DNA of 64,000 nt. Source: Castellaniella ginsengisoli (GTDB lineage: Bacteria; Pseudomonadota; Gammaproteobacteria; Burkholderiales; Burkholderiaceae_B). The notes under the pieces are model-generated. The model made no database searches and had not been told where the DNA came from. It saw only the letters and a program-made list of their open reading frames with translations. Position numbers and translations under genes: made by a program. Location of the stretch: NCBI RefSeq assembly GCF_039523235.1, contig NZ_BAAAEX010000011.1. The stretch is one strand, 5' to 3'. Positions 1 to 7,761 of this stretch are shown here, piece after piece (position 1 is the first letter of the stretch; each line of letters opens with the position of its first letter).

Positions 1-96
1 TTCGAGCATTACAACGAGCAGCATCCCCACAGTGCGCTGAAATACAGATCCCCCAGGGAGTTCAGGCGTCACCAGGATTTATCAACCCAAGGGTGA
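1..96 (+). pseudogene. 3' end of IS3-family transposase (OrfB, integrase catalytic domain)
   Basis: The first 31 codons read in frame to a TGA at 94-96 and carry the YNEQHPHSALKYRSPREF-type ending that closes the rve/DDE domain of IS3-family OrfB transposases. Only the extreme C-terminus lies in the window, so the element may be intact upstream; it is marked partial or broken only because its body is out of view. It is followed at once by a candidate terminal inverted repeat. The element points toward lapG, so its insertion may have separated lapG from genes formerly upstream. Confidence 0.8.
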
Positions 97-101
97 TTCC
101 G

Positions 102-127
102 TGTCCGGTAATACGGGGGCAAATCCA
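102..127 (+). repeat. Candidate right terminal inverted repeat of the IS3-family element
   Basis: Six bases after the transposase stop lies TGTCCGGTAATACGGGGGCA, continuing to a CA dinucleotide at 126-127. A short gap, a G-run and a terminal CA are what the right end of an IS3-family element normally looks like. The left end is outside the window, so the pairing cannot be tested here. Confidence 0.5.
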
Positions 128-290
128 TTCTGATCCTTCCTCCTCTGCAGGGCCTTGTGATGCGCGCGGCCCCCCATTGTCTTCAACGCCAATAGATACC
201 CGCCCCTCACCCCAGTAGTATCCCCACAACATTCGTGGAATTGTTGCGCCGCCCCTTTCCTGGCGTCTCCATTTGTATCAAAATCCGTGC
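128..290. other. Gene-free stretch between the IS remnant and lapG
   Basis: About 160 bases with no convincing ORF, RNA or hairpin. There is no good sigma70 pair just upstream of lapG, and no clear ribosome binding site before either the TTG at 273 or the ATG at 291. Expression of lapG may therefore depend on sequence brought or left by the IS element. Confidence 0.4.
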
Positions 291-974
291 ATGCCCTATC
301 GTCAGCCGACCGCTGCCGGGGTTCGCGCCCTGTTGCAGGGGCTGACGGCTCTGGCCCTGTGCCTGGCGCTGGCCTGGGGGCCGGCGCCCGCCGTCACGTT
401 CGATCCGGGGGCGCTGGCATCCTATGCTCGCCAGCATTACGGGGCCAAGGCCGGGCGCGCGGTCGAATCCTGGCAGGCCATGCTGGCCCAGGCCGCCGGG
501 CTGGACGAACAAGAACAACTGCGCATGGTCAACGGCTTCTGGAACAACGCCCTGATCGGGGGCGAAGACATCTCCATCTGGGGGCAGGTGGATTACTGGG
601 CCACGCCGCTGCAGTCTCTCGCCAAAGGCGCCGGGGATTGCGAAGACTATGTGATCGGCAAGTATTTTTCCTTGCTGCATCTGGGGGTGGCGCCCGAGAA
701 ACTGCGTTTTGTCTATGTGCGCGCCCGCATCGGCAGCCAGAGCATCGCGCATATGGTGCTGGGCTATTACCCGCAGCCTCAGGCCGAGCCTCTAGTCCTC
801 GACAGCCTGATCGACCGGATTCAGCCTGCGCACAACCGGCCGGATCTGACGCCGGTGTTCAGTTTCAATGCCCAAGGGGTCTATGTCCCCGGCGGGAGGC
901 GGTCCTCGGTGGACGGCATCGGCCGCTGGCGGGATCTGTTGTCCCGCATGCGGTCCGAAGGTTTTCAGCCGTGA
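291..974 (+). CDS. lapG: LapG-type periplasmic cysteine protease
   Basis: A 227-residue protein of the bacterial transglutaminase-like cysteine proteinase family (DUF920, LapG). The N-terminus has a hydrophobic export signal (about residues 11-34, ending PAPA). The catalytic triad is visible as Cys117 in GDCEDYVIGKY, His154 in SIAHMVLGYY and Asp171 in LVLDSL. In the known system LapG cuts the retention module of a giant surface adhesin (LapA type), releasing cells from biofilm, and is sequestered by LapD when c-di-GMP is high. lapD follows after 18 bases, which supports the call. No adhesin or type I secretion gene is in the window. The ATG at 291 is used; a TTG at 273 would add six residues. 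Confidence 0.9.
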   Translation: MPYRQPTAAGVRALLQGLTALALCLALAWGPAPAVTFDPGALASYARQHYGAKAGRAVESWQAMLAQAAGLDEQEQLRMVNGFWNNALIGGEDISIWGQVDYWATPLQSLAKGAGDCEDYVIGKYFSLLHLGVAPEKLRFVYVRARIGSQSIAHMVLGYYPQPQAEPLVLDSLIDRIQPAHNRPDLTPVFSFNAQGVYVPGGRRSSVDGIGRWRDLLSRMRSEGFQP

Positions 975-992
975 TGGAATGAAAGGAATGTC

Positions 993-2891
993 ATGTCCCT
1001 ATTGAGACAACTGCTGTTGAGCGTGACCCTGGCGATCCTGGTGATCCTGGCCGGGACGACCATTTTCAGTATCGGCTCGGCGCGCCAGTACCTGGATGCC
1101 CAGTTGCAGGGCCAGAGCGATTCCACCGCGACGTCGCTGGCCCTGACGCTGTCGCAGCCCTCCAATCAGGATCCCACGGTGCGGGAATTGCTGCTTTCGG
1201 TGTTGTTCGACAGCGGCCAGTTCCAGGTGGTCGAGTTTCTGGACCCGACGGGCCGGATCCTGATCCGCCGCGAGATGGGGGATGGCCGGGATGACCGTGT
1301 GACCGCGCCGGATTGGTTCAGCCATCTGTTGCCTCTTGAGCGGCACGAAGCCCAGCGCCAGGTGACCAACGGCTGGTCCCAACTGGGTGTGGTGCGGCTG
1401 CAGGCCAGCGATGCCTATGCGCGCAATGCGCTGTGGGACAGCACCGCGCGGATCGTGTCCCTGACGGTCGGCGCCGGCATTTTGTGGGGGCTGTTCGTGG
1501 CCATGCTGATGCGCTGGCTGCGCCGTGCGCTGCAGGATGACGTGACGGCGCGTGTCCAGGCCATGGCGCAGGCGGCGGCCGGCGACGAACTGCCGCCGGT
1601 GCGCCACCCTGCGATGGTGGAATTGCGCGAGGTGGCCCAGATCATCACGCATGCGCACCAGCGCGTGCAGGCGACGGCGGCGGAGCACCAGTCGCGCATC
1701 GAGTCGCTGGAGCTTGAGCTGAACCAGGACGCCGTGACGGGTCTGGCCAATCGCAAGTATTTCATCAACGAGCTGCGCCGGCTGCTGGAGCAATCCGCGC
1801 CCGGCCAGGGCGAAGACGGCCACGTGATGCTGTTTCGCCAATGCGATCTGCAGTCGATCAACCAGACCATGAGCCGCCAGGTCGTGGATCAGTGGCTGCG
1901 CAATATGGGGCAATTGGTGCTGGAGGTCCTGCGCGAACGGCTGGGTCCGCAGGCCTGGCTGGCGCGCCTGAACGGTTCGGACTTCGCCTTCGTCCTGCCG
2001 ATGGTGCCCGGCCCGGTGGCGGTGCGCGTGGCGCAGGCGGTGGGTGAAATTCTGCAGGCTCAGCGCATCCAGCTCGGGCAGGCGGGATTATGCCGTTGGC
2101 GCATGGTGCTGACGGATTTTGAGCCTGGTGAAGGGCTCAGCGATGTATTGTCGCGCCTGGACGAGGCGCTGATGCGCGCGGAAAGCGCCGGCCATACGGA
2201 TGTGGAATACCTGCCTGGCGAAGATCTGCGCAGCCTGACGGGCGGCCGGGGCGGCGGCGAGCAGGCGTGGCGCACGCTGTTGCGCAATGCCCTGCAGGAA
2301 GGCTGGTTTGCCCTGGCGACGCAGCGCGACCCGTCCGCAACCTCCGAGGATCGCGCCCAGGGCTTGCTGACGCTGCACGAACCCGGCGCGTCGGAGCCGC
2401 TGTCGGGCTACCTGTTCATGCCCCCCGCAGTGCGCCTGGGGCTGTCGGCGGCATGCGATGTCCAGGCGGTCAGCCTGGGGCTGGGCTGGCTGCGAACCCA
2501 TCCCGGCGATCTGGTGCTGCGCGTGTCGCTGGCCTCGATCCTGCATGAGGAATTCCGCGGCGAGGTCGCGGCGCTGCTGGCCGACATGCCCGACCAGAGC
2601 GCCCGGCTGCTGATGGATCTGGACTCCTACGGTCTGGTGGCGCATCGTGCGCAAGTGACGGCGTTTGCCGCGATGCTGCGCGAACATGGCGTGCGCCTGG
2701 GCCTGCGGCGTTTTGCCGAGCAGCCCGAGGCGCTGCTGTATCTGCATGAAATCCGGCCCGAGTACATCCGCGTGTCGGGGACTCTGCTGGCCGCCCAGGC
2801 CGACAGTCCGGGTGCCCGCCGCTTGTTGGCGGCCGTCCAGGACACCGCCCGCGAGATCGGTGCGGTGGTGGACTTGGCGGCCGGGTCGTAG
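993..2891 (+). CDS. lapD: LapD-type c-di-GMP receptor with degenerate GGDEF and EAL domains
   Basis: A 632-residue inner-membrane protein. Order: TM1 (about 5-27), periplasmic PAS-like output domain (28-150), TM2 (about 153-175), HAMP (to about 225), GGDEF (about 240-400) and EAL (about 425-632). Both enzyme sites are dead: the GGDEF signature reads NGSDF at 327-331, the EAL signature position reads HEPGA at about 462, and the usual DDFG motif is replaced by LRRFA. This is the LapD pattern: the EAL domain binds c-di-GMP without hydrolysis and the signal passes through HAMP to the periplasmic domain, which holds LapG. An AAAGGA ribosome binding site precedes the ATG. It is cotranscribed with lapG. 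Confidence 0.9.
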   Translation: MSLLRQLLLSVTLAILVILAGTTIFSIGSARQYLDAQLQGQSDSTATSLALTLSQPSNQDPTVRELLLSVLFDSGQFQVVEFLDPTGRILIRREMGDGRDDRVTAPDWFSHLLPLERHEAQRQVTNGWSQLGVVRLQASDAYARNALWDSTARIVSLTVGAGILWGLFVAMLMRWLRRALQDDVTARVQAMAQAAAGDELPPVRHPAMVELREVAQIITHAHQRVQATAAEHQSRIESLELELNQDAVTGLANRKYFINELRRLLEQSAPGQGEDGHVMLFRQCDLQSINQTMSRQVVDQWLRNMGQLVLEVLRERLGPQAWLARLNGSDFAFVLPMVPGPVAVRVAQAVGEILQAQRIQLGQAGLCRWRMVLTDFEPGEGLSDVLSRLDEALMRAESAGHTDVEYLPGEDLRSLTGGRGGGEQAWRTLLRNALQEGWFALATQRDPSATSEDRAQGLLTLHEPGASEPLSGYLFMPPAVRLGLSAACDVQAVSLGLGWLRTHPGDLVLRVSLASILHEEFRGEVAALLADMPDQSARLLMDLDSYGLVAHRAQVTAFAAMLREHGVRLGLRRFAEQPEALLYLHEIRPEYIRVSGTLLAAQADSPGARRLLAAVQDTAREIGAVVDLAAGS

Positions 2892-2901
2892 ACTATATAA
2901 T
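2874..2901 (+). promoter_or_regulatory. Sigma70 promoter for tRNA-Arg
   Basis: A -35 TTGGCG at 2874-2879 and a consensus -10 TATAAT at 2896-2901 are separated by 16 bases. The -35 lies in the last codons of lapD. Transcription would start near 2908 and run through a GC-rich leader of about 90 bases into the tRNA. Confidence 0.65.
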
Positions 2902-2999
2902 CACAGGTTCACATCGAATCGGCCGGCCCCGCCTTGGGGCTCCTGGCCGGTTCCGCCCCGGCGCCCGGCTTTCGCGGCCGCGCCTGCCGGGCACGCCCC

Positions 3000-3074
3000 G
3001 TCTCCTTAGTTAAATGGATATAACTTTCCCCTCCTAAGGGAAGATTGCAGGTTCGATTCCTGCAGGAGACGCCA
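3000..3074 (+). tRNA. tRNA-Arg (anticodon CCT)
   Basis: A complete cloverleaf can be folded. The acceptor stem pairs GTCTCCT with AGGAGAC; the anticodon stem TTCCC/GGGAA encloses the loop CTCCTAA, giving anticodon CCT; the T-arm is GCAGG-TTCGATT-CCTGC. The 3' CCA is encoded (3072-3074). It decodes AGG, a rare codon in such GC-rich genomes. It is convergent with ybaK. Confidence 0.95.
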
Positions 3075-3079
3075 GAAAT

Positions 3080-3571
3080 CTATTCTTCCAGCGCCACCGA
3101 CACGGGCTTCGCGCCCAGCGCGCCGGTCAGCACGTCTGACGCCACACTGATCAGATACCCCCGCCGTCCGCCGTTCAAGTACACCGTGTCGTAGTCCAGC
3201 AGGCTGGCCTCGATCCACACCGGCATGCGCTTGCGCGTGGCAAAAGGCGAGGTGCCGCCCACCTGATAGCCCGAATGGCGCTGCGCCGTTTCCGGCGCGC
3301 AGGGGGCGATCTTCTTGGCCCCGGTCTGGCGGGCCAGGTTTTTGGTGGAGACCTCGCAGTCGCCGTGCATCAGCACGATCAGCGGGCGGGCCTGCTCGTC
3401 TTCCATGATCAGGGTCTTGGCGACCTGATGCGGGGGAACGCCCAGTTGGCGCGCGGCTTCGCGCGCGCCGCCATGGTCGACGTAGTCGTAGGGATGCTCG
3501 CCAAAGGCGATCTTCTGCTGCCGCAGCCAATGCGTGGCGGGGGTCTCGGAGGTGTGCTTGGTCTTGGTCAT
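3080..3571 (-). CDS. ybaK: Cys-tRNA(Pro) deacylase YbaK/EbsC
   Basis: A 163-residue single-domain protein of the YbaK/aaRS-editing family. Motifs include the conserved lysine in QVAKTLIM and the block GGTSPFATRKRMPVWIEASL followed by YLNGGRRGYLI, characteristic of YbaK rather than the ProRS INS domain or ProX. In the known reaction it hydrolyses Cys mischarged onto tRNA-Pro in the cytoplasm, in trans to prolyl-tRNA synthetase. It lies 19 bases downstream of xerD on the same strand and probably shares its transcript. Confidence 0.9.
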   Translation of the reverse strand: MTKTKHTSETPATHWLRQQKIAFGEHPYDYVDHGGAREAARQLGVPPHQVAKTLIMEDEQARPLIVLMHGDCEVSTKNLARQTGAKKIAPCAPETAQRHSGYQVGGTSPFATRKRMPVWIEASLLDYDTVYLNGGRRGYLISVASDVLTGALGAKPVSVALEE

Positions 3572-3590
3572 GGCTGGGTGCGGGATGGCC

Positions 3591-4493
3591 TCAGGCGCGC
3601 GGATGGTGCTGGGCGTGCAGGGTCTTGAGCCGTTCCCGGGCGACGTGAGTGTAGATCTGGGTGGTGGAGATATCCGCGTGGCCCAGCAGCATCTGCACGA
3701 CGCGCAGGTCGGCGCCGTGGTTCAGCAAGTGGGTGGCGAAGGCATGGCGCAGCACGTGGGGCGACAGGGGCACGCGGATGTCGGCCTGCTGGGCGTACTT
3801 GCGGATCAACTGCCAGAAGGCCTGGCGCGTCATGCCGGCCCCGCGGGCGGTGACGAACAAGACATCGCAGGGACGCGCTCCGAGGATGGCCGGCCGGCTT
3901 TCACGCAGATGGCGCTCGATCCAGTGCAGGGCTTCGGCGCCCAGGGGCACCAGGCGATCCTTGCCGCCTTTGCCCATGACGACGCGCACGACGCCGTCGC
4001 TCAGGCTCAGTTCCTGGACGGCCAGCCCGACCAATTCGCTGACACGCAGGCCCGTGGCATACAGGGTTTCCAGCATGGCGCGGTCGCGCAGCCCCAGAGG
4101 AGTGTCGATGTCCGGCGCGGCCAGCAGGGCTTCGACCTGGGTCTCGGACAAGGTCTTGGGAAACCGGGCGGGCTGGCGGGCGCTGCGCAGGCCCAGACAG
4201 GGGTCTTCGACGCACAGGCCGCGCCGCAGCGCCCATAGAAAGAACCGCCGCAGGGCGGCCAGGCGCCGGTTGGCCGTGCTGGCCTTGGTCTGCCGGTACT
4301 GCGCCGCCAGCCAGGCCTGGATGTCCTCTTGCCGCGCCGTCTCGGGCGGACGGCCGCGTTCGGCGCGCAGCCAGCCGCCGAAGGCGCACAGGTCGCGCCG
4401 GTAGGCGGCCAGGGTATTGTCCGCCAGGCCGTCCTCCAGCCACAGGGCGTCCAGAAAAGCGTCGATCGTCGGGAAAAGAGAGGGCTGCGCCAT
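3591..4493 (-). CDS. xerD: Site-specific tyrosine recombinase XerD
   Basis: 300 residues, the usual XerD length, with an N-terminal SAM-like core-binding domain (about 5-95) and a C-terminal catalytic domain. All catalytic positions are present: Arg150 (TGLRVSEL), Lys175 (VMGKGGK), His246 and Arg249 (HVLRHAFATHLL), His272 (LLGHADI) and nucleophile Tyr281 (TQIYTHV). With XerC it resolves chromosome dimers at dif under FtsK control. XerD rather than XerC is preferred from the HAFATHLLNHGADLRVVQ block. No dif-like site is obvious nearby. It is followed by ybaK. Confidence 0.9.
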   Translation of the reverse strand: MAQPSLFPTIDAFLDALWLEDGLADNTLAAYRRDLCAFGGWLRAERGRPPETARQEDIQAWLAAQYRQTKASTANRRLAALRRFFLWALRRGLCVEDPCLGLRSARQPARFPKTLSETQVEALLAAPDIDTPLGLRDRAMLETLYATGLRVSELVGLAVQELSLSDGVVRVVMGKGGKDRLVPLGAEALHWIERHLRESRPAILGARPCDVLFVTARGAGMTRQAFWQLIRKYAQQADIRVPLSPHVLRHAFATHLLNHGADLRVVQMLLGHADISTTQIYTHVARERLKTLHAQHHPRA

Positions 4494-4728
4494 GGCCGCC
4501 GGGGCCTTCGTGGTGGGTATGCGGGGATTTTACCCGTCCGGGCGCCCGGGGCGGCCGGCGCCGCGTTTGCTGAAGGTCAAGCCGATACCTGATATCACGC
4601 GGACAGAATAGCGGAATATACCTATATATATTACGATGGTTGCCTGTCCGTCTGAGGCGCCCCGTTCATGGGGGGCGGCCCGTGATTCAGATCACGGCCA
4701 CGGCGGCGGTCAAGACGAGGAGTTCTGC
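4494..4728. other. Regulatory interval between xerD and modA
   Basis: 235 bases without a gene between divergent xerD and modA. It contains the AT-rich ModE-type operator at 4612-4635, the only strongly AT-rich patch here, and a GAGGAG ribosome binding site at 4717-4722 for modA. The modA promoter must lie around the operator, but no -35/-10 pair stands out. Confidence 0.5.
4612..4635. promoter_or_regulatory. ModE-type molybdate operator upstream of modA
   Basis: An inverted repeat CGGAATATA-N6-TATATTACG with one mismatch between half-sites. This closely matches the known E. coli ModE target (CGnTATATA-N6-TATATAnCG type). It sits 93 bases upstream of modA, and a ModE gene is found at 6896-7729, so molybdate-dependent repression of modABC is the natural reading. 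Confidence 0.8.
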
Positions 4729-5478
4729 ATGAAGATTCGTGTTTTGGTGGCTGCGTGCGTCCTGAGCTGCGTGGGGATGCCGGTCATGGCCGGCGAGCTT
4801 CTGGTGTCGGCCGCCGCCAGCCTGACCAATGCCTTCAAAGAACTGGCGACGCAATACGAAGCCGCCCATCCGGGAACCAAGGTGCTGACGTCCTTTGGCT
4901 CGTCGGACGTGGTGCTGCGCCAGATCGTCGAAGGCGCGCCGGCCGACGTGTTTGCCTCGGCCGATCAGAAGGCCATGGACAAGGCGGTGGATGCCAAGGC
5001 CGTGGACCCCGCCACGCGCGTGGATTTTGCGCGCAACGAGGTCGTGCTGGTGGTGCCGGCCGGCAATCCCCGGGGCATCGCGTCCCTGGATGATTTGAAG
5101 CGGGCCGGCGTGACGCGCATCGCCCTGGGCAACCCGGCCTCCGTGCCGGTGGGCCGCTACACCCAGGCCGCCCTGGAGAAGGCCGGCGCCTGGGAGACGG
5201 TCAAGGCGCATGAGATCCTGGGCCAGAATGTGCGCCAGGTGCTCAGCTACGTCGAGCGCGGCGAGGTCGACGCCGGTTTCGTCTATGCCACCGACGCCGC
5301 GGTCATGAAGGACAAGGTCAAGGTCGTCCAGGCGATCGAGTCGCCTGTGCCGGTGTCTTACCCGGTCGCGCTGGTGCGGCGCGCCGGCCGCGCGCCGGAG
5401 GCGGCCGATTTCCTGGCGTTCCTGCTGTCGGCCGAGGGCCGGGCGGTGCTGGCGCGCCATGGATTCGCCGAGCCCTGA
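4729..5478 (+). CDS. modA: Molybdate ABC transporter, periplasmic binding protein
   Basis: 249 residues with a Sec signal peptide (cleavage likely after VMA, residue 21). The mature start GELLVSAAASLTNAFKEL and the later blocks FGSSDVVLRQI, GAPADVFASAD and NPASVPVGRYTQAAL are the ModA substrate-binding signature; the two Ser-containing loops coordinate molybdate or tungstate. A GAGGAG site lies six bases before the ATG. It delivers oxyanion to ModBC. The 3' end overlaps the longer reading of modB. Repression by ModE is inferred from the operator. Confidence 0.95.
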   Translation: MKIRVLVAACVLSCVGMPVMAGELLVSAAASLTNAFKELATQYEAAHPGTKVLTSFGSSDVVLRQIVEGAPADVFASADQKAMDKAVDAKAVDPATRVDFARNEVVLVVPAGNPRGIASLDDLKRAGVTRIALGNPASVPVGRYTQAALEKAGAWETVKAHEILGQNVRQVLSYVERGEVDAGFVYATDAAVMKDKVKVVQAIESPVPVSYPVALVRRAGRAPEAADFLAFLLSAEGRAVLARHGFAEP

Positions 5479-6172
5479 CGCCGTGAGCGACATCTGGATT
5501 CCACTGTTGCTGTCGCTGAAAGTCGCCGGCTGGGCGACCGTGCTGGCGACGGCCGGCGGGGTGGCCGTCGCCTGGGGGCTGTCGCGCTGGTCCTCGCGCT
5601 GGTGCGATGTGGTCGATGCCCTCCTGACGCTGCCCATGGTGCTGCCGCCCACCGTGATCGGCTATTACCTGCTGGTGCTGTTCGGCCGGCGCGGCTGGCT
5701 GGGCGAATGGCTGCAATCGCACGGCATCGAGCTGGTTTTCACTTGGCAGGGCGCGGTGGCGGCCGCCGCCGTGGTGGCGTTTCCGATGGTGCTGAAAGCC
5801 GCCCGGGCGGCCTTCCTGGACGTGGATCATCGCCTGGAGCAGGCGGCCGCCGTGCTGGGCGTGTCGCCCGCCGCCGTGTTCTTTCGCGTCAGCCTGCCGC
5901 TGGCGATGCGCGGCATCCTGGCCGGGGTGCTGCTGGCGTTTGCGCGCGCGTTGGGAGAATTCGGCGCCACGCTGATGGTGGCCGGCAATATCCCGGGCCG
6001 CACGCAGACCTTGTCGATCGCCATCTACGAAGCGGTCCAGGCCGGCGATGACGGCGCGGCCAACATCCTGGTGCTGGTGACCTCGGCTGCCTGTGTGGCC
6101 ATCCTGTGCCTGGCGTCCTGGCTGACGCCCGGCGGGCGCAAGCGGCGGTCCGGACGCCGGAGCGCATCATGA
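5459..6172 (+). CDS. modB: Molybdate ABC transporter permease
   Basis: Up to 237 residues with about five membrane segments and the ABC permease EAA-type loop (LEQAAAVLGVSPAAVFFRVSLPLAMRGILAG) that contacts ModC. ARALGEFGATLMVAGNIPGRTQTL is the ModB hallmark. The ATG at 5459 overlaps modA by 20 bases. A GTG at 5483, giving VSDIWIPLLLSL and 229 residues, fits the family N-terminus as well and lies just after the modA stop. The gene overlaps modC by ATGA. Confidence 0.93.
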   Translation: MDSPSPDAVSDIWIPLLLSLKVAGWATVLATAGGVAVAWGLSRWSSRWCDVVDALLTLPMVLPPTVIGYYLLVLFGRRGWLGEWLQSHGIELVFTWQGAVAAAAVVAFPMVLKAARAAFLDVDHRLEQAAAVLGVSPAAVFFRVSLPLAMRGILAGVLLAFARALGEFGATLMVAGNIPGRTQTLSIAIYEAVQAGDDGAANILVLVTSAACVAILCLASWLTPGGRKRRSGRRSAS

Positions 6173-6867
6173 GCCTGTCGGTCGATATCGAGTGCCGCAT
6201 CGGCGGCGACGATGGCTTTCTGTTGCGTCCGCGCTGGCGTACCGATGCCCGGCGCGTGGCGCTGTTCGGGCCGTCGGGCTCGGGCAAAAGCCTGACGATG
6301 CAGGCCATCGCCGGGCTGCTGCGCCCCGACCGGGGCCGCATCGAGGCCGGCGGCCGGGTTTTGTTCGATGCGCGGACGGGGGTGGACGTGCCGCCGCGCC
6401 GCCGGCGGCTGGCCTATCTGTTCCAGGACTATGCGTTGTTTCCCCATCTGACGGTGCGCCAGAATATCGGTTTCGGCCTGCGGCAGGGATGGCTGAACCT
6501 GCATGGCCGCCGCGATTTGCCGGAACGGGCTCAGCGCTGGGTGCGGGCTTTCGGCCTGGCGGCGCTGATGGACCGCTATCCGGCCGAATTGTCCGGCGGA
6601 CAACGGCAGCGCGCGGCCCTGGCGCGGGCCTTGTCCACCGATCCCGGGCTATTGCTGCTGGATGAACCCCTGTCTGCCCTGGACGCAGGCCTGCGGATAC
6701 GGATGCGGGAGGAATTGGCCCAGTTGCAGCGCGACATCGATATCCCGACCGTCTTGATCACGCATGACCTGGTCGACGTCCAGGCGCTGGCCGACGAGGT
6801 CTTTCACATCGAACACGGTGAAATCCAGGGGCGGGCCGAGCGTGTTGAACGAGGTGCCGGAGCCTGA
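6169..6867 (+). CDS. modC: Molybdate ABC transporter ATPase, short form without Mop domain
   Basis: 232 residues: one ABC ATPase domain with Walker A GPSGSGKS (34-41), Q-loop FQDYALF, signature LSGGQRQRAAL, Walker B LLLLDEP and switch His in LITHD. The ATG at 6169 overlaps the modB stop as ATGA. Full-length ModC (about 350 residues) carries a C-terminal Mop/TOBE oxyanion-binding domain; here the protein stops after the ABC domain, so regulatory binding of molybdate by the transporter itself is probably absent. It ends 28 bases from convergent modE. Confidence 0.93.
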   Translation: MSLSVDIECRIGGDDGFLLRPRWRTDARRVALFGPSGSGKSLTMQAIAGLLRPDRGRIEAGGRVLFDARTGVDVPPRRRRLAYLFQDYALFPHLTVRQNIGFGLRQGWLNLHGRRDLPERAQRWVRAFGLAALMDRYPAELSGGQRQRAALARALSTDPGLLLLDEPLSALDAGLRIRMREELAQLQRDIDIPTVLITHDLVDVQALADEVFHIEHGEIQGRAERVERGAGA

Positions 6868-6895
6868 GGCGGCTGGGTCCATTTCATGTCCGATC

Positions 6896-7729
6896 TCAAT
6901 CCGCCGTGCCGATCAGTACGTCCGCGGCCTGGAAGCAGGCCAGGGCCGTGTCGCCGGGAGCAAGGGCGGAGCCCTGCGCGTGCGGCCCGGCCAGCCCCGT
7001 GATGCGCACCCGGGGGCTGATGTCCAGGCTGATCTCCATCAGGGCGTCATCGTCCGTTCGATGGCCGATGCGGCCGGTCCAGCGGTTCAGACCCTCGGGA
7101 TCGGCGGCGCCGGGCGCGGGCGGCGCGGCGGGTTCCGCGGGCCCGATGCGGACTGCCTGGGCCTTCAGGAAGGCCAGCGCGCGCCGGCCCTCGGCCAGGC
7201 CCAGCCTTTCGGTGCTGGCGTGGGTCAGCGTGGCGATCAAGGAGATGCCCTCGTCCAGGTCCAGCCGGATGCGGTCGTTGATGCGCCCGGATTCGATGGC
7301 GCCGACGATGCCGTCATAGCGATTGCGGGCCGAAGTCTGCAGCGCCATGCTGTGCAGCAGGTCCAGGTGGCGGGTGCCGTCGGGGCCGAAGCGCGCCAGG
7401 GCCGCCATGAAACGCTGGTGTTCGGCCTGGACGGCCTGGTACCAGGCGACCAGTTCGCGCGCCCGGCGAGTGAGGTGGGCGCCGCCGCCGCGCTTGCCGC
7501 CCGTGACGCGCTCGACCAGCAGGTCGCCGGCCAGGCTGTTCATCATGTCCACCGCATCCCAGGCGGCTTTGTAGCTGAGGCCGATCTTGCGCGCCGCCGC
7601 ACTGATCGAGCCCTCGGTGCCGATGGCGGCCAGCAGGGCCATGCGCCGCTCCGTCCCCCAGCTCTGATCGCCGCTGCGCAGACTCAGCGTGGTGCTCAGC
7701 TCAAGAGGGCGGGGGACGTTCTTCATCAT
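6896..7729 (-). CDS. modE: Molybdate-responsive transcriptional regulator ModE
   Basis: 277 residues. The N-terminal winged helix (about 20-90) carries GSISAAARKIGLSYKAAWDAVD, followed by the linker GGKRGGGAHLT typical of ModE. Two tandem Mop (TOBE) domains follow: one starting SARNRYDGIVGAIESG and one LNRWTGRIGHRTDDD. In the known system the dimer binds molybdate and represses modABC while activating some Moco genes. Start: a reading to 7765 needs a TTG; the ATG at 7729 is preferred. It is convergent with modC and 32 bases downstream of the epimerase gene, so it may be read from that gene's promoter. Confidence 0.9.
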   Translation of the reverse strand: MMKNVPRPLELSTTLSLRSGDQSWGTERRMALLAAIGTEGSISAAARKIGLSYKAAWDAVDMMNSLAGDLLVERVTGGKRGGGAHLTRRARELVAWYQAVQAEHQRFMAALARFGPDGTRHLDLLHSMALQTSARNRYDGIVGAIESGRINDRIRLDLDEGISLIATLTHASTERLGLAEGRRALAFLKAQAVRIGPAEPAAPPAPGAADPEGLNRWTGRIGHRTDDDALMEISLDISPRVRITGLAGPHAQGSALAPGDTALACFQAADVLIGTAD

Positions 7730-7761
7730 GAAGGGCAGTGTAGGCGGCGACGGCGCGCGGC

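Noticed and set aside
3000..4493. tRNA-Arg next to a tyrosine recombinase as a genomic-island attachment site
   Set aside because: The recombinase is housekeeping XerD, not an integrase, and is paired with ybaK. No duplicated tRNA 3' end and no cargo genes are seen.
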